DNA of 64,000 nt from positions 248,001-312,000 of the forward strand of contig NZ_CP041983.1 in assembly GCF_014522325.1 (NCBI RefSeq). Direction: 5' to 3'. This document shows, piece by piece, positions 28,411 to 37,921 of this stretch. The notes under the pieces were generated by a model that worked only from the letters and a program-made list of their open reading frames with translations, was not told where the DNA came from and made no database searches. The position numbers and the translations under genes were made by a program. Every line of letters begins with the position of its first letter. The first letter of the stretch is position 1. Source of the DNA: Lactobacillus sp. PV012 (GTDB lineage: Bacteria > Bacillota > Bacilli > Lactobacillales > Lactobacillaceae).

Positions 28411-29241
28411 ATGAAACGTTCAGAGCGATTAGTAGATATGGTGAAATATCTGATTGCGAGACCTCATACTTTGATCCCACTTCCTTTTTTTGCTAAACGA
28501 TACGGAGCCGCAAAATCATCTATTTCAGAAGACTTATCAATTTTTAAAAAAACTTTGGCGCAGCAAAAAAATGGAATTTTGGAAACTATTCCAGGAGCAG
28601 CTGGAGGAGTTAAATATATTCCTTTTATGGGTGAAGAAGAAGCAAGAGAATATTTAAATAAATTAGCAGCCCAGATTCAGGATCCTGATAGAATATTACC
28701 GGGAAATTTTGTTTATCTTTCAGATATTTTAGGTTCTCCCGAGCAATTAGCCAAAATTGGACAATTAATAGCTACTACTTATGCCTATAGCAAAATCGAC
28801 TATGTGATGACAGTTGAAACAAAGGGAATTGCTTTAGCACAAGCAGTTAGTCGTTACTTAAATGTGCCTTTTGTTATTGTTCGTCACCGTCCTAAAATTA
28901 CAGAAGGAGCAACTATTTCTGTTAATTATGTTGCCTCATCAAGTGAACGTGTTGAAAAAATGGAGCTTGCTAAAAGGAGTCTTCCAGCCGGTTCTAATGT
29001 CTTAATTGTCGATGACTTTATGAAAGGTGGAGGCACATTAACTGGAATGGAAGAATTAGTTAATGAGTTTGGCTGTCATGTTGGGGGAATGGCAGTTTTG
29101 TGTGAGACACAATATGCATCTCAGAAAGTTGTTGATGATTACCAATCATTAATTAAAATTACTAGTGTCAATCGAGTACATAAAGTGATTGAAGCAGAAC
29201 CAGGAAATATTTTAAAACAAACGAATTTTAATCGCTTTTAA
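28411..29241 (+). CDS. purR: Pur operon repressor PurR (PRPP-responsive)
   Basis: Represses purine biosynthesis genes and releases DNA when PRPP is bound. It is 276 residues. The N-terminal winged helix (about 1-70) has the typical start KRSERLVDMVKYLIARPHTLI. The C-terminal phosphoribosyltransferase-like domain has the PRPP loop VLIVDDFMKGGGT near 197-209. AAAGGAG precedes the ATG. A weak single PurBox-like match (TAATACGAACAAT, 28341-28353) lies upstream; true sites usually occur as pairs. The next gene glmU has its own promoter. Confidence 0.95.
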   Translation: MKRSERLVDMVKYLIARPHTLIPLPFFAKRYGAAKSSISEDLSIFKKTLAQQKNGILETIPGAAGGVKYIPFMGEEEAREYLNKLAAQIQDPDRILPGNFVYLSDILGSPEQLAKIGQLIATTYAYSKIDYVMTVETKGIALAQAVSRYLNVPFVIVRHRPKITEGATISVNYVASSSERVEKMELAKRSLPAGSNVLIVDDFMKGGGTLTGMEELVNEFGCHVGGMAVLCETQYASQKVVDDYQSLIKITSVNRVHKVIEAEPGNILKQTNFNRF

Positions 29242-29249
29242 TAAAAAAT

Positions 29250-29257
29250 GGTATACT
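29250..29257 (+). promoter_or_regulatory. Extended -10 promoter of glmU
   Basis: TGGTATACT lies 33 bases before the glmU start. No clear -35 is seen. Confidence 0.45.
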
Positions 29258-29289
29258 TGTAGCAGTTAAGTTAATGAAGGGATTTAACA

Positions 29290-30675
29290 ATGAATAAGTA
29301 TGTAGTTATTTTAGCTGCGGGTAAGGGTACTCGTATGAAGTCGAAGCTTTATAAGGTTTTACATAAAGTAGCTGGTAAAAGTATGGTAGAACATGTTGTA
29401 ACAGCTGCTGAAGGAACAAATCCTAATAAGATTATTACAGTTGTAGGAACTGGAGCTGCTAAAGTTAAAGACGTTTTAAAAGATCGTTCTGAATTTGCTT
29501 TTCAAAAAGAACAATTGGGAACTGGCGATGCTGTAATGGCAGCTAGTGAATTATTAAAAGATTTAGAGGGAGTAACATTGGTTGCTACTGGGGATACCCC
29601 ACTTTTTACTAGTGAAACTTTTAATAATTTATTTAAAGAGCATGAAACTAGTGGTAATAGTGCGACAGTTTTAACTGCTAAGGCCCCTAATCCATACGGT
29701 TATGGAAGAATTATTCGTGATGAAGCAGGAAACGTATTGCGAATTGTTGAACAAAAAGATGGTAACGAAGCAGAATTAGCTGTTGATGAAATTAATACAG
29801 GTGTTTTTGCTTTTAATAATAAAGAATTGTTCGAAGCTTTAAAGCAAGTAGGCAATAATAATGCCCAAGGTGAGTATTATTTAACGGATGTGTTAGAAAT
29901 TATGCGTAAGGCTGGTAAAAAGGTGGGGGCCTACCAAATGCCAGACTTTTCTGAAAGTTTAGGTGTTAATGATCGAGTTGCATTGGCACAAGCAACTAAA
30001 TTAATGCGTAAGCGAATTAATGAAAAACATATGCGTAACGGCGTTACTTTTGTTGATCCAGAAACAGCTTATATTGATAGTGATGTCAAAATTGGAAATG
30101 ATACGTTAATTGAAGGTAATGTTGTCATTAAGGGTAATACTGAAATTGGATCTGAGAGTCATATTACATCAGGTTCAAGAATTGTAGATTCTAAAATTGG
30201 TAATGGCGTAACGGTTACTTCTTCAACAATTGAAGAGGCAGAAATGGATGATAATACTGATATTGGTCCAAATTCACACTTACGTCCAAATGCAGTAATT
30301 CGCCAAGGGGCACATATTGGTAATTTTGTAGAAGTTAAGAACGCTGAAATTGGTGAAAACACTAAAGTAGGACATTTGACTTATGTAGGGGATGCCACTT
30401 TAGGAAAAGATATTAACATTGGATGTGGAACTATTTTTTCAAATTATGATGGGGTGAAGAAATTCCATACTAATGTTGGCGATCATTCATTTATTGGTGC
30501 AGGTTCAACAATAATTGCACCAGTAAATATTGCTGACCATGCATTTATTGCGGCTGATTCAACGATTACTAAAGATGTTGAAAAATATGATATGGCAATT
30601 GCACGCGGTAGACAAACCAATAAAAAAGATTATTGGCATAAGCTTCCTCTTTCTCAAGATAAGGAATGGAAATAA
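29290..30675 (+). CDS. glmU: Bifunctional UDP-GlcNAc pyrophosphorylase / GlcN-1-P acetyltransferase
   Basis: Makes UDP-GlcNAc, the precursor for peptidoglycan and teichoic acid linkage. It is 461 residues, the standard length. The N-terminal uridyltransferase has [11 protein letters not shown] at 8-18 and QLGTGDAV near 75. The C-terminal acetyltransferase is a left-handed beta-helix of hexapeptide repeats from about 250, with catalytic residues near [21 protein letters not shown] prs gene follows after a terminator, the classic glmU-prs order. Confidence 0.97.
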   Translation: MNKYVVILAAGKGTRMKSKLYKVLHKVAGKSMVEHVVTAAEGTNPNKIITVVGTGAAKVKDVLKDRSEFAFQKEQLGTGDAVMAASELLKDLEGVTLVATGDTPLFTSETFNNLFKEHETSGNSATVLTAKAPNPYGYGRIIRDEAGNVLRIVEQKDGNEAELAVDEINTGVFAFNNKELFEALKQVGNNNAQGEYYLTDVLEIMRKAGKKVGAYQMPDFSESLGVNDRVALAQATKLMRKRINEKHMRNGVTFVDPETAYIDSDVKIGNDTLIEGNVVIKGNTEIGSESHITSGSRIVDSKIGNGVTVTSSTIEEAEMDDNTDIGPNSHLRPNAVIRQGAHIGNFVEVKNAEIGENTKVGHLTYVGDATLGKDINIGCGTIFSNYDGVKKFHTNVGDHSFIGAGSTIIAPVNIADHAFIAADSTITKDVEKYDMAIARGRQTNKKDYWHKLPLSQDKEWK

Positions 30676-30702
30676 TTTTTTAGAAAGTAAATATTAAATA
30701 TT

Positions 30703-30731
30703 AAAAAAGCGAGCGCAAACTCGCTTTTTTT
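30703..30731 (+). terminator. glmU terminator
   Basis: AAAAAAGCGAG pairs with CTCGCTTTTTT around a 6-nt loop. Confidence 0.9.
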
Positions 30732-30779
30732 GCTATGATTAAGTAGAGAAACATCATAGCTATTGTTGTGGAGGAAATT

Positions 30780-31757
30780 ATGTCTAAATTAGACAAAGAA
30801 ATTAAAATTTTTGCTCTTAACTCTAATAAACCGTTAGCAGAAAAGATTGCTAAAAGTGTTGGAGTAGAGTTAGGCAAGTCTGACGTTAAACGGTTTAGTG
30901 ATGGAGAAATTGAGATTAACATCGATGAATCTGTGCGTGGTAAAGACGTTTACTTAGTCCAGTCAACTAGTGATCCAGTAAACGATAATTTAATGGAATT
31001 ATTAATTATGATCGATGCCCTTCGTCGTGCATCAGCACGTACTGTTAACATTGTAATTCCTTACTATGGATATGCACGTCAGGACCGTAAAACACGTGCA
31101 AGAGAACCAATTACTGCCAAGTTAGTAGCTGATATGATTCAAACTGCAGGTGCAGATCGTGTTCTATCACTTGATTTGCACGCTCCACAAATTCAAGGAT
31201 TCTTTGATATTCCAGTTGATAACTTAATGGGTGCACCATTACTTGCGGACTACTTCTTAAGTCATGGTCTTGAAAAAGATGCTGTTGTAGTTTCGCCTGA
31301 TCATGGTGGGGTTACTCGCGCAAGAAAGTTGGCAGAATTTTTAAAGGCTCCGATTGCTATTGTAGATAAGCGCCGTCCAAAGGCAAATGTAGCAGAAGTT
31401 ATGAATATTATTGGTGATGTTAAAGGAAAACGTGCCATCATCATCGATGATATGATTGATACTGCTGGAACTATTACTTTGGCATCACAAGCTTTAATTG
31501 ATGCTGGTGCAACTGAAGTGTATGCTTCAGCTACTCATGCTGTTTTATCAGGACCAGCTATCGATCGCTTAAATGCATCCCCAATTAAAAAGTTAATTTT
31601 AACTGATTCAATTAATCAACCTGAAGAAAAAGAATTATCAAAGGCTGAGTTAGTTTCAGTAGGCCCATTAATGGGAGCAGCTATTAAATTAATTCAAGAA
31701 CATAAACCAGTGAGTCCATTATTTGATACTCGCTTTGTAGCTAATAATTATAAATAA
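30780..31757 (+). CDS. prs: Ribose-phosphate pyrophosphokinase (PRPP synthetase)
   Basis: Makes PRPP from ribose-5-phosphate and ATP for nucleotide, His and Trp synthesis. It is 325 residues from the ATG at 30780, eight bases after GGAGG; an upstream ATG at 30768 overlaps that site. Motifs are [17 protein letters not shown] (near 42-58), [17 protein letters not shown] (flexible loop near 96-112), [13 protein letters not shown] (near 127-139) and the PRPP loop [13 protein letters not shown] (near 219-231). TATGAT with an upstream TG forms an extended -10 just after the glmU terminator. Confidence 0.97.
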   Translation: MSKLDKEIKIFALNSNKPLAEKIAKSVGVELGKSDVKRFSDGEIEINIDESVRGKDVYLVQSTSDPVNDNLMELLIMIDALRRASARTVNIVIPYYGYARQDRKTRAREPITAKLVADMIQTAGADRVLSLDLHAPQIQGFFDIPVDNLMGAPLLADYFLSHGLEKDAVVVSPDHGGVTRARKLAEFLKAPIAIVDKRRPKANVAEVMNIIGDVKGKRAIIIDDMIDTAGTITLASQALIDAGATEVYASATHAVLSGPAIDRLNASPIKKLILTDSINQPEEKELSKAELVSVGPLMGAAIKLIQEHKPVSPLFDTRFVANNYK

Positions 31758-31790
31758 AACGTTGAGTTTTAGGCTCAACGTTTTATTTTT
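31754..31790. terminator. Bidirectional terminator between prs and the HD gene
   Basis: A 13-bp stem ATAAAACGTTGAG/CTCAACGTTTTAT is flanked by A and T runs. It overlaps the 3' end of the convergent HD gene. Confidence 0.9.
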
Positions 31791-33147
31791 TGCGTGGTTT
31801 ACGCAAATAATGAATTGTCTGATTTTTAATGTATTTTTGAAATTCTTGATAAATAGGCTCAAAGATTTGTACTTCTGAGTGTTCTTCCACCATAGCCTTG
31901 GGAAAGAAAAATCTTTCATCCCCTTGCAAGGTTCCATCTAATGATTTAACGAGTGGACTTAATTTAGATAATTCAACTAGAGTGCCATCTTCTTGCATGA
32001 TTTCAATAGGACTATGAGCATTTTTACCGGTCGGTTTATAGGCATCATACGGTTCATCGAATGCAGAATTTAGAGCTGTATAGTACTTTGGATTAAATCC
32101 GGCTTGTTCAATTAACTTGTTGAGTTTTGGAATTAAGTTTTTAGTGTCTTCAGAAATTTTGGCACTTTCTAGTGGGTGGCGATATAAATAACTTTTGGCT
32201 AAATCTGATAAAATTTGATCAGGTGCATTAACCCACATTAAAAAGTTGGTTTCCATCACTCCATCATCTAACTGCAAGTAGGCTTCTAAGTTAGTAGTAT
32301 CTCCCTTTAAAAAAGTAGCTAATTGAGGAGTTACTTGTAGTTGACCTTTTTTGTAAAGGTGTTGAGCTCTTTGAAGTAGACGGTGTAAGATAACTTCCAT
32401 AGAGCGACCAAAGCGGTGAAAGTAGACTTGTTGATACATTTGGTAGCGACTGACAACATAGTCTTCAACTGCATGAATTCCTTTAGTAGTAAAAGAAATT
32501 CCATTCTTATAGGGACGGATTGCTTCTAAAAGGCGAGTTAAATCAAAATCTCCATATGAGGCACCAGTAAAGTAGGCATCCCGAAGCAGGTAGTCCATTC
32601 GATCGGCATCTGCTTGACTGGAAATAAGTTTGACTACTTGGGGATTAGGATAAGTTTTGGCAATAACACTAGCAACTTTTTTGGGAAAGTCATCTCCTAC
32701 CTGCAAAAGTGCTTGATGAATTTCAGTGTTTTTGTCTAAAATTATTCGCTGACCCATTTTTTCATGGTCAGTATTAAACAGATGCTCAAAAGTATGAGAG
32801 TATGGTCCGTGACCAATATCATGAAGAAGTCCTGCTACTTGAGCAAGTAAACTTTCTTCAGAGTTCCAAAGTCCGTCATCTGGAGTTTTAGAAGGATATT
32901 TATCTTCAAAAATTTTGGTAATTCTTCTTGTAAGCTCATAAACTCCTAAATTATGTTCAAAACGTGTATGAGTTGCTCCTGGAAAAACATAGGAAATGGG
33001 GCCTAGTTGTTTAATACGGCGCAAACGTTGAAATTCTTTGGCGCTAATAATATCTAAAATAACTTGATTTTGAATGTGAATGTACCCATGAACAGGATCA
33101 CGAATAACTTTTTCTTGTTTTAGTTGATTAATATGTGTTGTTTTCAT
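31783..33147 (-). CDS. HD-domain phosphohydrolase (YwfO/dNTPase-like)
   Basis: 454 residues. The HD metal site is clear: HTRFEHNLGVYEL (first His, near 59-71), LLHDIGHGPYSHTFEH (His-Asp pair, near 107-122) and SQADADRMDYLLRDA (final Asp, near 178-192). This layout matches the YwfO/SAMHD1-like group, members of which hydrolyse dNTPs to nucleosides and triphosphate. The start DPVHGYIHI pattern is also typical. The C-terminal third is the family-specific helical domain. It is a single gene, divergent from the YwiB-like gene. The preferred nucleotide cannot be read from sequence. Confidence 0.9.
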   Translation of the reverse strand: MKTTHINQLKQEKVIRDPVHGYIHIQNQVILDIISAKEFQRLRRIKQLGPISYVFPGATHTRFEHNLGVYELTRRITKIFEDKYPSKTPDDGLWNSEESLLAQVAGLLHDIGHGPYSHTFEHLFNTDHEKMGQRIILDKNTEIHQALLQVGDDFPKKVASVIAKTYPNPQVVKLISSQADADRMDYLLRDAYFTGASYGDFDLTRLLEAIRPYKNGISFTTKGIHAVEDYVVSRYQMYQQVYFHRFGRSMEVILHRLLQRAQHLYKKGQLQVTPQLATFLKGDTTNLEAYLQLDDGVMETNFLMWVNAPDQILSDLAKSYLYRHPLESAKISEDTKNLIPKLNKLIEQAGFNPKYYTALNSAFDEPYDAYKPTGKNAHSPIEIMQEDGTLVELSKLSPLVKSLDGTLQGDERFFFPKAMVEEHSEVQIFEPIYQEFQKYIKNQTIHYLRKPRKK

Positions 33148-33243
33148 TGATAATAATTTATAAGTTAAAATTCTTTGTATATTTGCTAAAATTGATTATA
33201 ACAGGATTGTGGTAGAAGTGCTAATTTAGAAGGGATGAAAAGG

Positions 33244-33672
33244 ATGGAAGACGTAAAAGTTAAAATTACTAGTACTATTACTCAAGAAGATCAAACGGAA
33301 ACTTTTTCAAAATATGGCATTGGAACTCTTGAACAAGCGGGTGATAATACCTGGCGCGTGAAATATGATGAAGAAAACCCTGAAGGTAATGTTGAGGTTA
33401 AATTGTTAATTAAACCAGATGAATTAATCATGCAAAGAGGGAAAATCCAGGAAAATAACTATAACATGATGAAATTTGTTCCAGGTGAAAAGAAGAATTG
33501 TCGTATTATCGCAGCTAGTAAAATAATAGATTTAACTAGTGAAACTCAAAAACTAGAATTTTCTGGGAAAATGGGTGAGAATATGCAACTAAAAGTTGAA
33601 TATAAGCTCTTTTCTGGTCTATACTTAATAGGTAGTTATGCAATTACAATGGAATTTTATCCGCAAAATTAA
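33244..33672 (+). CDS. YwiB-like beta-barrel protein (DUF1934)
   Basis: A 142-residue soluble protein from the ATG at 33244. AGAAGGG lies nine bases upstream, whereas the ATG at 33235 is too close to that site. The pattern is all-beta: VKVKITSTITQED at the N-terminus, IKPDELIMQRGKIQENNYNM in the middle, and ending in GSYAITMEF. It resembles the small lipocalin-like barrel family DUF1934, often found next to rpoE in Firmicutes as here. The function is not known. Confidence 0.85.
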   Translation: MEDVKVKITSTITQEDQTETFSKYGIGTLEQAGDNTWRVKYDEENPEGNVEVKLLIKPDELIMQRGKIQENNYNMMKFVPGEKKNCRIIAASKIIDLTSETQKLEFSGKMGENMQLKVEYKLFSGLYLIGSYAITMEFYPQN

Positions 33673-33710
33673 ATTTAAAGTAAACTTATAACTGAAAGGA
33701 CGTGCCATTA

Positions 33711-34244
33711 GTGGGTTTAAGCGAGTTTGAAGATCAAAATAAAGATGAATTATCAATGATTGAAGTTGCCCGTGCAATTTTACAAGACAATGGTAAACGG
33801 ATGGCTTTTGCAGATATTGTGAATGCCATTCAAAAATTTTTAGGTAAAAGTGACGAAGAAATCCGTGAACGGTTACCACAATTTTATACTGATTTGAACA
33901 CTGACGGTGAATTTATCTCTCTTGGAGATAATATTTGGGCATTAAGATCATGGTATCCATATGAATCAGTTGATGAAGAAGTAAATCACCCAGAAGATGA
34001 AGAAGATGTGCCACGTAAAAAACGCCATAAGAAAGTTAATGCCTTCATCGGGGATAGTGATGATGACGATATCATTGATTATGATTCTGATGATCCAGAA
34101 GATGAAGATTTAGAAATCGAAGATGATGACGAAGATGAGTACTCAGATGATGATCTTGATGATGCAACTGATAATGAATTAGATGATGGAATCGAAGGTC
34201 AGCTTTCAGAATTACATCCAGATGATGACGATGAAGATGAATAA
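33711..34244 (+). CDS. rpoE: RNA polymerase delta subunit
   Basis: Delta increases RNA polymerase recycling and promoter selectivity in Firmicutes. From the GTG at 33711 (ten bases after AAAGGA) it is 177 residues and begins [20 protein letters not shown]; the GTG at 33702 is too close to the site. The N-terminal winged-helix domain spans about 12-88. The C-terminal half is extremely acidic, with long Asp/Glu runs, as expected for this subunit. The pyrG promoter begins right after its stop codon. Confidence 0.95.
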   Translation: MGLSEFEDQNKDELSMIEVARAILQDNGKRMAFADIVNAIQKFLGKSDEEIRERLPQFYTDLNTDGEFISLGDNIWALRSWYPYESVDEEVNHPEDEEDVPRKKRHKKVNAFIGDSDDDDIIDYDSDDPEDEDLEIEDDDEDEYSDDDLDDATDNELDDGIEGQLSELHPDDDDEDE

Positions 34245-34249
34245 AGTGC

Positions 34250-34278
34250 TTGACGAAAAGGTATTTTCCCTTTAATAT
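34250..34278 (+). promoter_or_regulatory. pyrG promoter
   Basis: TTGACG and TAATAT are separated by exactly 17 bp. Seven bases after the -10 comes GGGCAC (34286), the expected initiation sequence for CTP-sensitive pyrG control. Confidence 0.8.
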
Positions 34279-34285
34279 TTTGTAT

Positions 34286-34334
34286 GGGCACTTTAAGTGC
34301 AATTATAGCTCCCAGCTTGAGGGAGCTTTTTTTG
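34286..34334 (+). promoter_or_regulatory. pyrG leader with CTP-sensing reiterative-transcription attenuator
   Basis: The transcript should start GGGCAC. In Bacillus subtilis and relatives, low CTP stalls polymerase before the first C, and slippage adds extra G residues. The poly-G then pairs with the C/U-rich arm of the leader terminator and prevents termination. Here that terminator is AGCTCCC/GGGAGCT plus T-run at 34307-34334, before pyrG. Layout is seen; mechanism is inferred from relatives. Confidence 0.82.
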
Positions 34335-34390
34335 TTTTTTCTAGAATAATGATTTTAATTTGATAATTTTTAAAGATGAAAGGAAGCAGC

Positions 34391-36010
34391 ATGACTAAAT
34401 ATATTTTTGTAACTGGTGGGGTAGTTTCATCCTTAGGAAAAGGAATTACAGCATCTAGTTTAGGTCGTTTATTAAAGAATCGTGGATTAAAAGTAACGAT
34501 GCAAAAATTTGATCCATATATTAATATTGATCCAGGTACTATGAATCCTTACCAACACGGAGAAGTATTTGTAACTGATGATGGTACTGAAGCTGACCTT
34601 GATTTGGGACACTATGAAAGAATTGTCGATGTTCGTACAGGAAAATACTCTAATGTAACTACTGGTAAAATTTACAAAGAAGTATTAGAAAAAGAGCGTC
34701 GTGGAGACTACCAAGGTGCAACTGTCCAAGTTATTCCACACATTACTGACATGATCAAGAAGAAGATTATGCGTGCTGCGATGACAACTGATTCTGATGT
34801 CATTATTTCTGAAATTGGTGGTACTGTTGGGGATATTGAATCTACACCATTTATGGAATCAATTCGTCAAATGCGTCGTGAAGTTGGAGAAGATAATGTA
34901 ATGTATATTCACTGTACTTTAGTTCCATATCTTCATGCAGCTCAAGAAATGAAGACAAAACCTACCCAACACTCAGTTGCAGAACTTAGAAGTATTGGTA
35001 TTCAACCAAATATGTTAGTATTGCGCGCAGAAGAAAGTGTACCACAAGAATTAAAGAATAAGATTTCTACTTTTACTGATGTGCCAGTAGAAAGAATTAT
35101 TGAATCAATTGATGCACCTTCACTTTTCGATTTACCACTTGCCTTTCAAGAACAAGGAATGGACCAAAAAGTAGTTGATTTCTTGAAGATCGATAGTCCA
35201 AAACCTGAAGCTGATATGGAAGCTTGGAAGAAACTTGATGAACGTGCTAAGAATTTAAGTCACACTACTAAGATTACTTTAGTGGGTAAATATGTAGAAT
35301 TAGAAGATGCATATATTTCAGTTACTGATGCGCTTCAACATGCGGGTTACTTGTATGACACAAAGATTGAAGTAAACAAGGTTCAAGCTGAGGATATTAC
35401 TGAAGATAATATTGCTGAGATTATGAAAGACTCTGATGGTTTAATTGTACCAGGAGGTTTTGGAACTCGCGGACTTGAAGGAATGATTACTTCAATTAAA
35501 TATGCACGTGAAAATGATATTCCATTCTTAGGAATTTGTTTAGGGATGCAAATGGCTAGCGTAGAATTTGCAAGAAATGTTTTAAATTTAGAAGATGCAC
35601 ATTCTGCAGAAGCTAAGCCAGATGCTAAGAATAATATTATCGATATTATGGCTGATAAGCGTGATATTGAAGAAATTGGTGGAACTTTACGTCTAGGTCT
35701 TTACCCTGCTGCCTTAAAAGAAGGAACTAAGACTAAAGCTGCTTATGATGATCAAGATGTAATTCAAGAACGTCACCGTCACCGTTTCGAATTCAATAAT
35801 AAATACCGTAAGCAATTTGAAGATGCAGGAATGGTATTTTCTGGGGTGTCACCAGATAATCGCTTAGTTGAAATTATTGAAAATCCTAAAAATAAATTCT
35901 TTGTGGCTGCTCAATATCACCCAGAATTTTTGAGTCGTCCACAACGTCCAGAAGGACTCTTTAAAGCCTTTATTGGTGCTGCAAGTGATTTACCTGCTAA
36001 AAATTTTTAA
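34391..36010 (+). CDS. pyrG: CTP synthase
   Basis: Converts UTP to CTP using glutamine and ATP. It is 539 residues from the ATG at 34391, seven bases after AAAGGA; the ATG at 34376 precedes that site. The N-terminal synthetase domain shows [16 protein letters not shown] and the Mg/UTP segment [11 protein letters not shown] near 140. The C-terminal glutamine amidotransferase has the nucleophile Cys in LGICLGMQM near 382 and the His-Glu pair in QYHPEF near 515. It is regulated by the upstream CTP attenuator. Confidence 0.97.
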   Translation: MTKYIFVTGGVVSSLGKGITASSLGRLLKNRGLKVTMQKFDPYINIDPGTMNPYQHGEVFVTDDGTEADLDLGHYERIVDVRTGKYSNVTTGKIYKEVLEKERRGDYQGATVQVIPHITDMIKKKIMRAAMTTDSDVIISEIGGTVGDIESTPFMESIRQMRREVGEDNVMYIHCTLVPYLHAAQEMKTKPTQHSVAELRSIGIQPNMLVLRAEESVPQELKNKISTFTDVPVERIIESIDAPSLFDLPLAFQEQGMDQKVVDFLKIDSPKPEADMEAWKKLDERAKNLSHTTKITLVGKYVELEDAYISVTDALQHAGYLYDTKIEVNKVQAEDITEDNIAEIMKDSDGLIVPGGFGTRGLEGMITSIKYARENDIPFLGICLGMQMASVEFARNVLNLEDAHSAEAKPDAKNNIIDIMADKRDIEEIGGTLRLGLYPAALKEGTKTKAAYDDQDVIQERHRHRFEFNNKYRKQFEDAGMVFSGVSPDNRLVEIIENPKNKFFVAAQYHPEFLSRPQRPEGLFKAFIGAASDLPAKNF

Positions 36011-36026
36011 TATAAGTTAAATTTAG

Positions 36027-36067
36027 ATAACAGAAAAGTAAGCATTCTGTTATTCGCTTGTTTTTTC
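36027..36067 (+). terminator. Probable pyrG terminator
   Basis: ATAACAGAA pairs with TTCTGTTAT. The T-run starts eight bases later, so this is less typical; an alternative weaker AAGC/GCTT hairpin abuts the T-run. Confidence 0.55.
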
Positions 36068-36142
36068 CAATATTTTTTTATATGATATAAATTGATACAT
36101 TAGGTATTTAATTATTATTAGATGAAGAGGATTGTTTCCCCA

Positions 36143-37411
36143 ATGAAACAAATGATTATTCATGGTGGAAAGCCCTTAAAGGGCGACGTATGGATTGGTG
36201 GAGCTAAGAACTCTACTGTAGCACTAATTCCTGCGTCCATATTATCACGTACTCCGGTGACACTTGAAGGTGTGCCAAGAATTGCGGATGTAGACAACTT
36301 GATGGATCTTTTAAGTGAAATGGATGTAGTTTCTGAACTTGACGGTACTACTTTGACGATTAATCCTGAAAAGATTGAACGGCGTCCACTTCCAGCAGGT
36401 AAAATCAAGTCATTAAGAGCCTCATATTATTTTATGGGGGCTTTATTAGGTCGTTTTGGGAAAGCAGTTGTAGGTTTTCCTGGAGGAGACGACATCGGTC
36501 CACGTCCTATTGATCAACATATTAAAGGTTTCGAAGCACTTGGTGCAACTGTCAAGAATGAAAATGACCAAGTGATTATTACTGCTCCAGAACAAGGCTT
36601 GCACGGTGCTGATATTCATCTTGCGATGCCATCAGTTGGTGCAACTATGAATATTATCATGGCTGCAGTAACTGCGAAGGGACAAACAATAATTGATAAT
36701 GTAGCTAAAGAACCTGAAATTATTGATCTCGCAACTTTCTTGAATAACATGGGAGCTGTGATTCGTGGTGCAGGAACTGAAACTATAAGAATCGAAGGCG
36801 TTGATCATTTAGAGGCACAAGTTCCACATACAATTATTCCTGATCGAATTGAAGCAGGCACTTATATTTCTTTAGCTGCTTGTATTGGTGATGGAATTAA
36901 GATTCACAATATTATTGAAGAACATTTAGATAGCTTTTTAGCTAAAGTTGAAGAGATGGGTGTTGTAACTGAAGTACAAGAAGATTCACTTTATGTCTAT
37001 CCAGCTGGTGATTTAAAGATGATTCAAGTAAGAACAGATCCTTATCCAGGATTTGCGACAGATTTACAACAACCAATTACTCCATTATTACTAACAGCTA
37101 AAAAGGGCGAAGGTGTAATTATAGATAATATTTATCCGAAACGAGTTGGTCATATTCCCGAATTACAAAAAATGGGTGGAGCAATTCAGGTACAAGATAA
37201 CATTATTTTAATTCACCCAACTAAGAAAATGCATGGGGCCCATGTAAACGCTGGGGAAATTCGTGCAGGTGCGTCTTTAATGATCGCTGGTTTAATGGCA
37301 AATGGTGAAACCATAATTTCAAATGCGGGTAATATTTTACGTGGTTATGACCGTGTTGAAGAAAAAATTAGAAGTTTAGGCGGAGATGTTGAAATCCGTG
37401 ATGTAGATTAA
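36143..37411 (+). CDS. murA: UDP-GlcNAc 1-carboxyvinyltransferase (MurA) with Asp in place of the catalytic Cys
   Basis: Adds enolpyruvate to UDP-GlcNAc, the first committed step of peptidoglycan synthesis. It is 422 residues from the ATG at 36143 (429 from 36122; GAAGAGGA lies between the two, so the start is uncertain). GGAKNSTVALIPA near 19-31 and the C-terminal EIRAGASLMIAGLMA fit the family. The loop usually GGCAIG reads GGDDIG, placing Asp at residue 116 where Cys is the general acid and the fosfomycin target. Asp variants are active but fosfomycin-insensitive in other bacteria, so intrinsic resistance is predicted. Confidence 0.94.
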   Translation: MKQMIIHGGKPLKGDVWIGGAKNSTVALIPASILSRTPVTLEGVPRIADVDNLMDLLSEMDVVSELDGTTLTINPEKIERRPLPAGKIKSLRASYYFMGALLGRFGKAVVGFPGGDDIGPRPIDQHIKGFEALGATVKNENDQVIITAPEQGLHGADIHLAMPSVGATMNIIMAAVTAKGQTIIDNVAKEPEIIDLATFLNNMGAVIRGAGTETIRIEGVDHLEAQVPHTIIPDRIEAGTYISLAACIGDGIKIHNIIEEHLDSFLAKVEEMGVVTEVQEDSLYVYPAGDLKMIQVRTDPYPGFATDLQQPITPLLLTAKKGEGVIIDNIYPKRVGHIPELQKMGGAIQVQDNIILIHPTKKMHGAHVNAGEIRAGASLMIAGLMANGETIISNAGNILRGYDRVEEKIRSLGGDVEIRDVD

Positions 37412-37443
37412 AAAGAGATTTGAAATTTCAAATCTCTTTTTTT
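37411..37443. terminator. Bidirectional terminator between murA and the HxlR gene
   Basis: A 13-bp stem AAAAGAGATTTGA/TCAAATCTCTTTT is flanked by A and T runs and ends both convergent genes. Confidence 0.9.
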
Positions 37444-37797
37444 CTATATTTCAGAAGTTTCATTTGCTTTACCCCAATCGCAAATTTGTTTAAGAATCGG
37501 TAATAGACTTTTTCCTTTTTTAGTAATGGTATATTCAACTTTAGGAGGAATTTCTGGATAGACAGTTCTCGAAATTAAGCCTTTTTCTTCAAGTTCTTTT
37601 AATTTATTGGCTAAGACACGATGGGTAACATTTCCTAACAGTCTTTGTATTTCTCCATAGCGCAGAGTACCTAAAGTAGAAAGAGCGTATAAAATATTCA
37701 TTTTCCACTTTCCGGAAATTAAATCTAATGCTTTGTTAAAAGGTTCCATTTCTTGAGTTTGGAAATTATTAATTTCTCTTTTTGAGTGTTCGTTCAT
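37444..37797 (-). CDS. HxlR family winged-helix regulator
   Basis: 117 residues. The HxlR pattern is clear: ALDLISGKWKMNILYAL (near 23-39), LRYGEIQRLLGNVTHRVLANKLKELEEKGLI (recognition helices) and the wing EYTITKKGKSLLPIL. Redox-sensing members such as YodB carry an N-terminal Cys; this one has none there, and its only Cys is near the C-terminus (QICDWG), so classic thiol sensing is doubtful. It is divergent from the DsbA-like gene, with a strong inverted repeat in the shared promoter region (37846-37866), the likely operator. Confidence 0.9.
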   Translation of the reverse strand: MNEHSKREINNFQTQEMEPFNKALDLISGKWKMNILYALSTLGTLRYGEIQRLLGNVTHRVLANKLKELEEKGLISRTVYPEIPPKVEYTITKKGKSLLPILKQICDWGKANETSEI

Positions 37798-37845
37798 TTA
37801 TCAGTCACTATCCTTTTAGATACTAGGTGTTTAAAAAGTGCGTAC

Positions 37846-37873
37846 TTGTTAAAGTTAGTTTAACAACTATAAT
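37846..37873. promoter_or_regulatory. Inverted repeat operator over the DsbA-like operon promoter
   Basis: TTGTTAAA-GTTAG-TTTAACAA is a perfect 8-bp inverted repeat at 37846-37866. It covers the -35 (TTGTTA) and spacer up to TATAAT (37868-37873). Binding there by the HxlR protein would block transcription. The pairing of regulator and site is inference. Confidence 0.6.
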
Positions 37874-37921
37874 GATAAATATCAAAAGTAACTAACTATT
37901 TGTAAGTAAAGGAGAAAAAAG

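Noticed and set aside
34072..34302. His-rich 76-codon minus-strand frame over rpoE
   Set aside because: It is the antisense image of the Asp/Glu repeat tail of the delta subunit.
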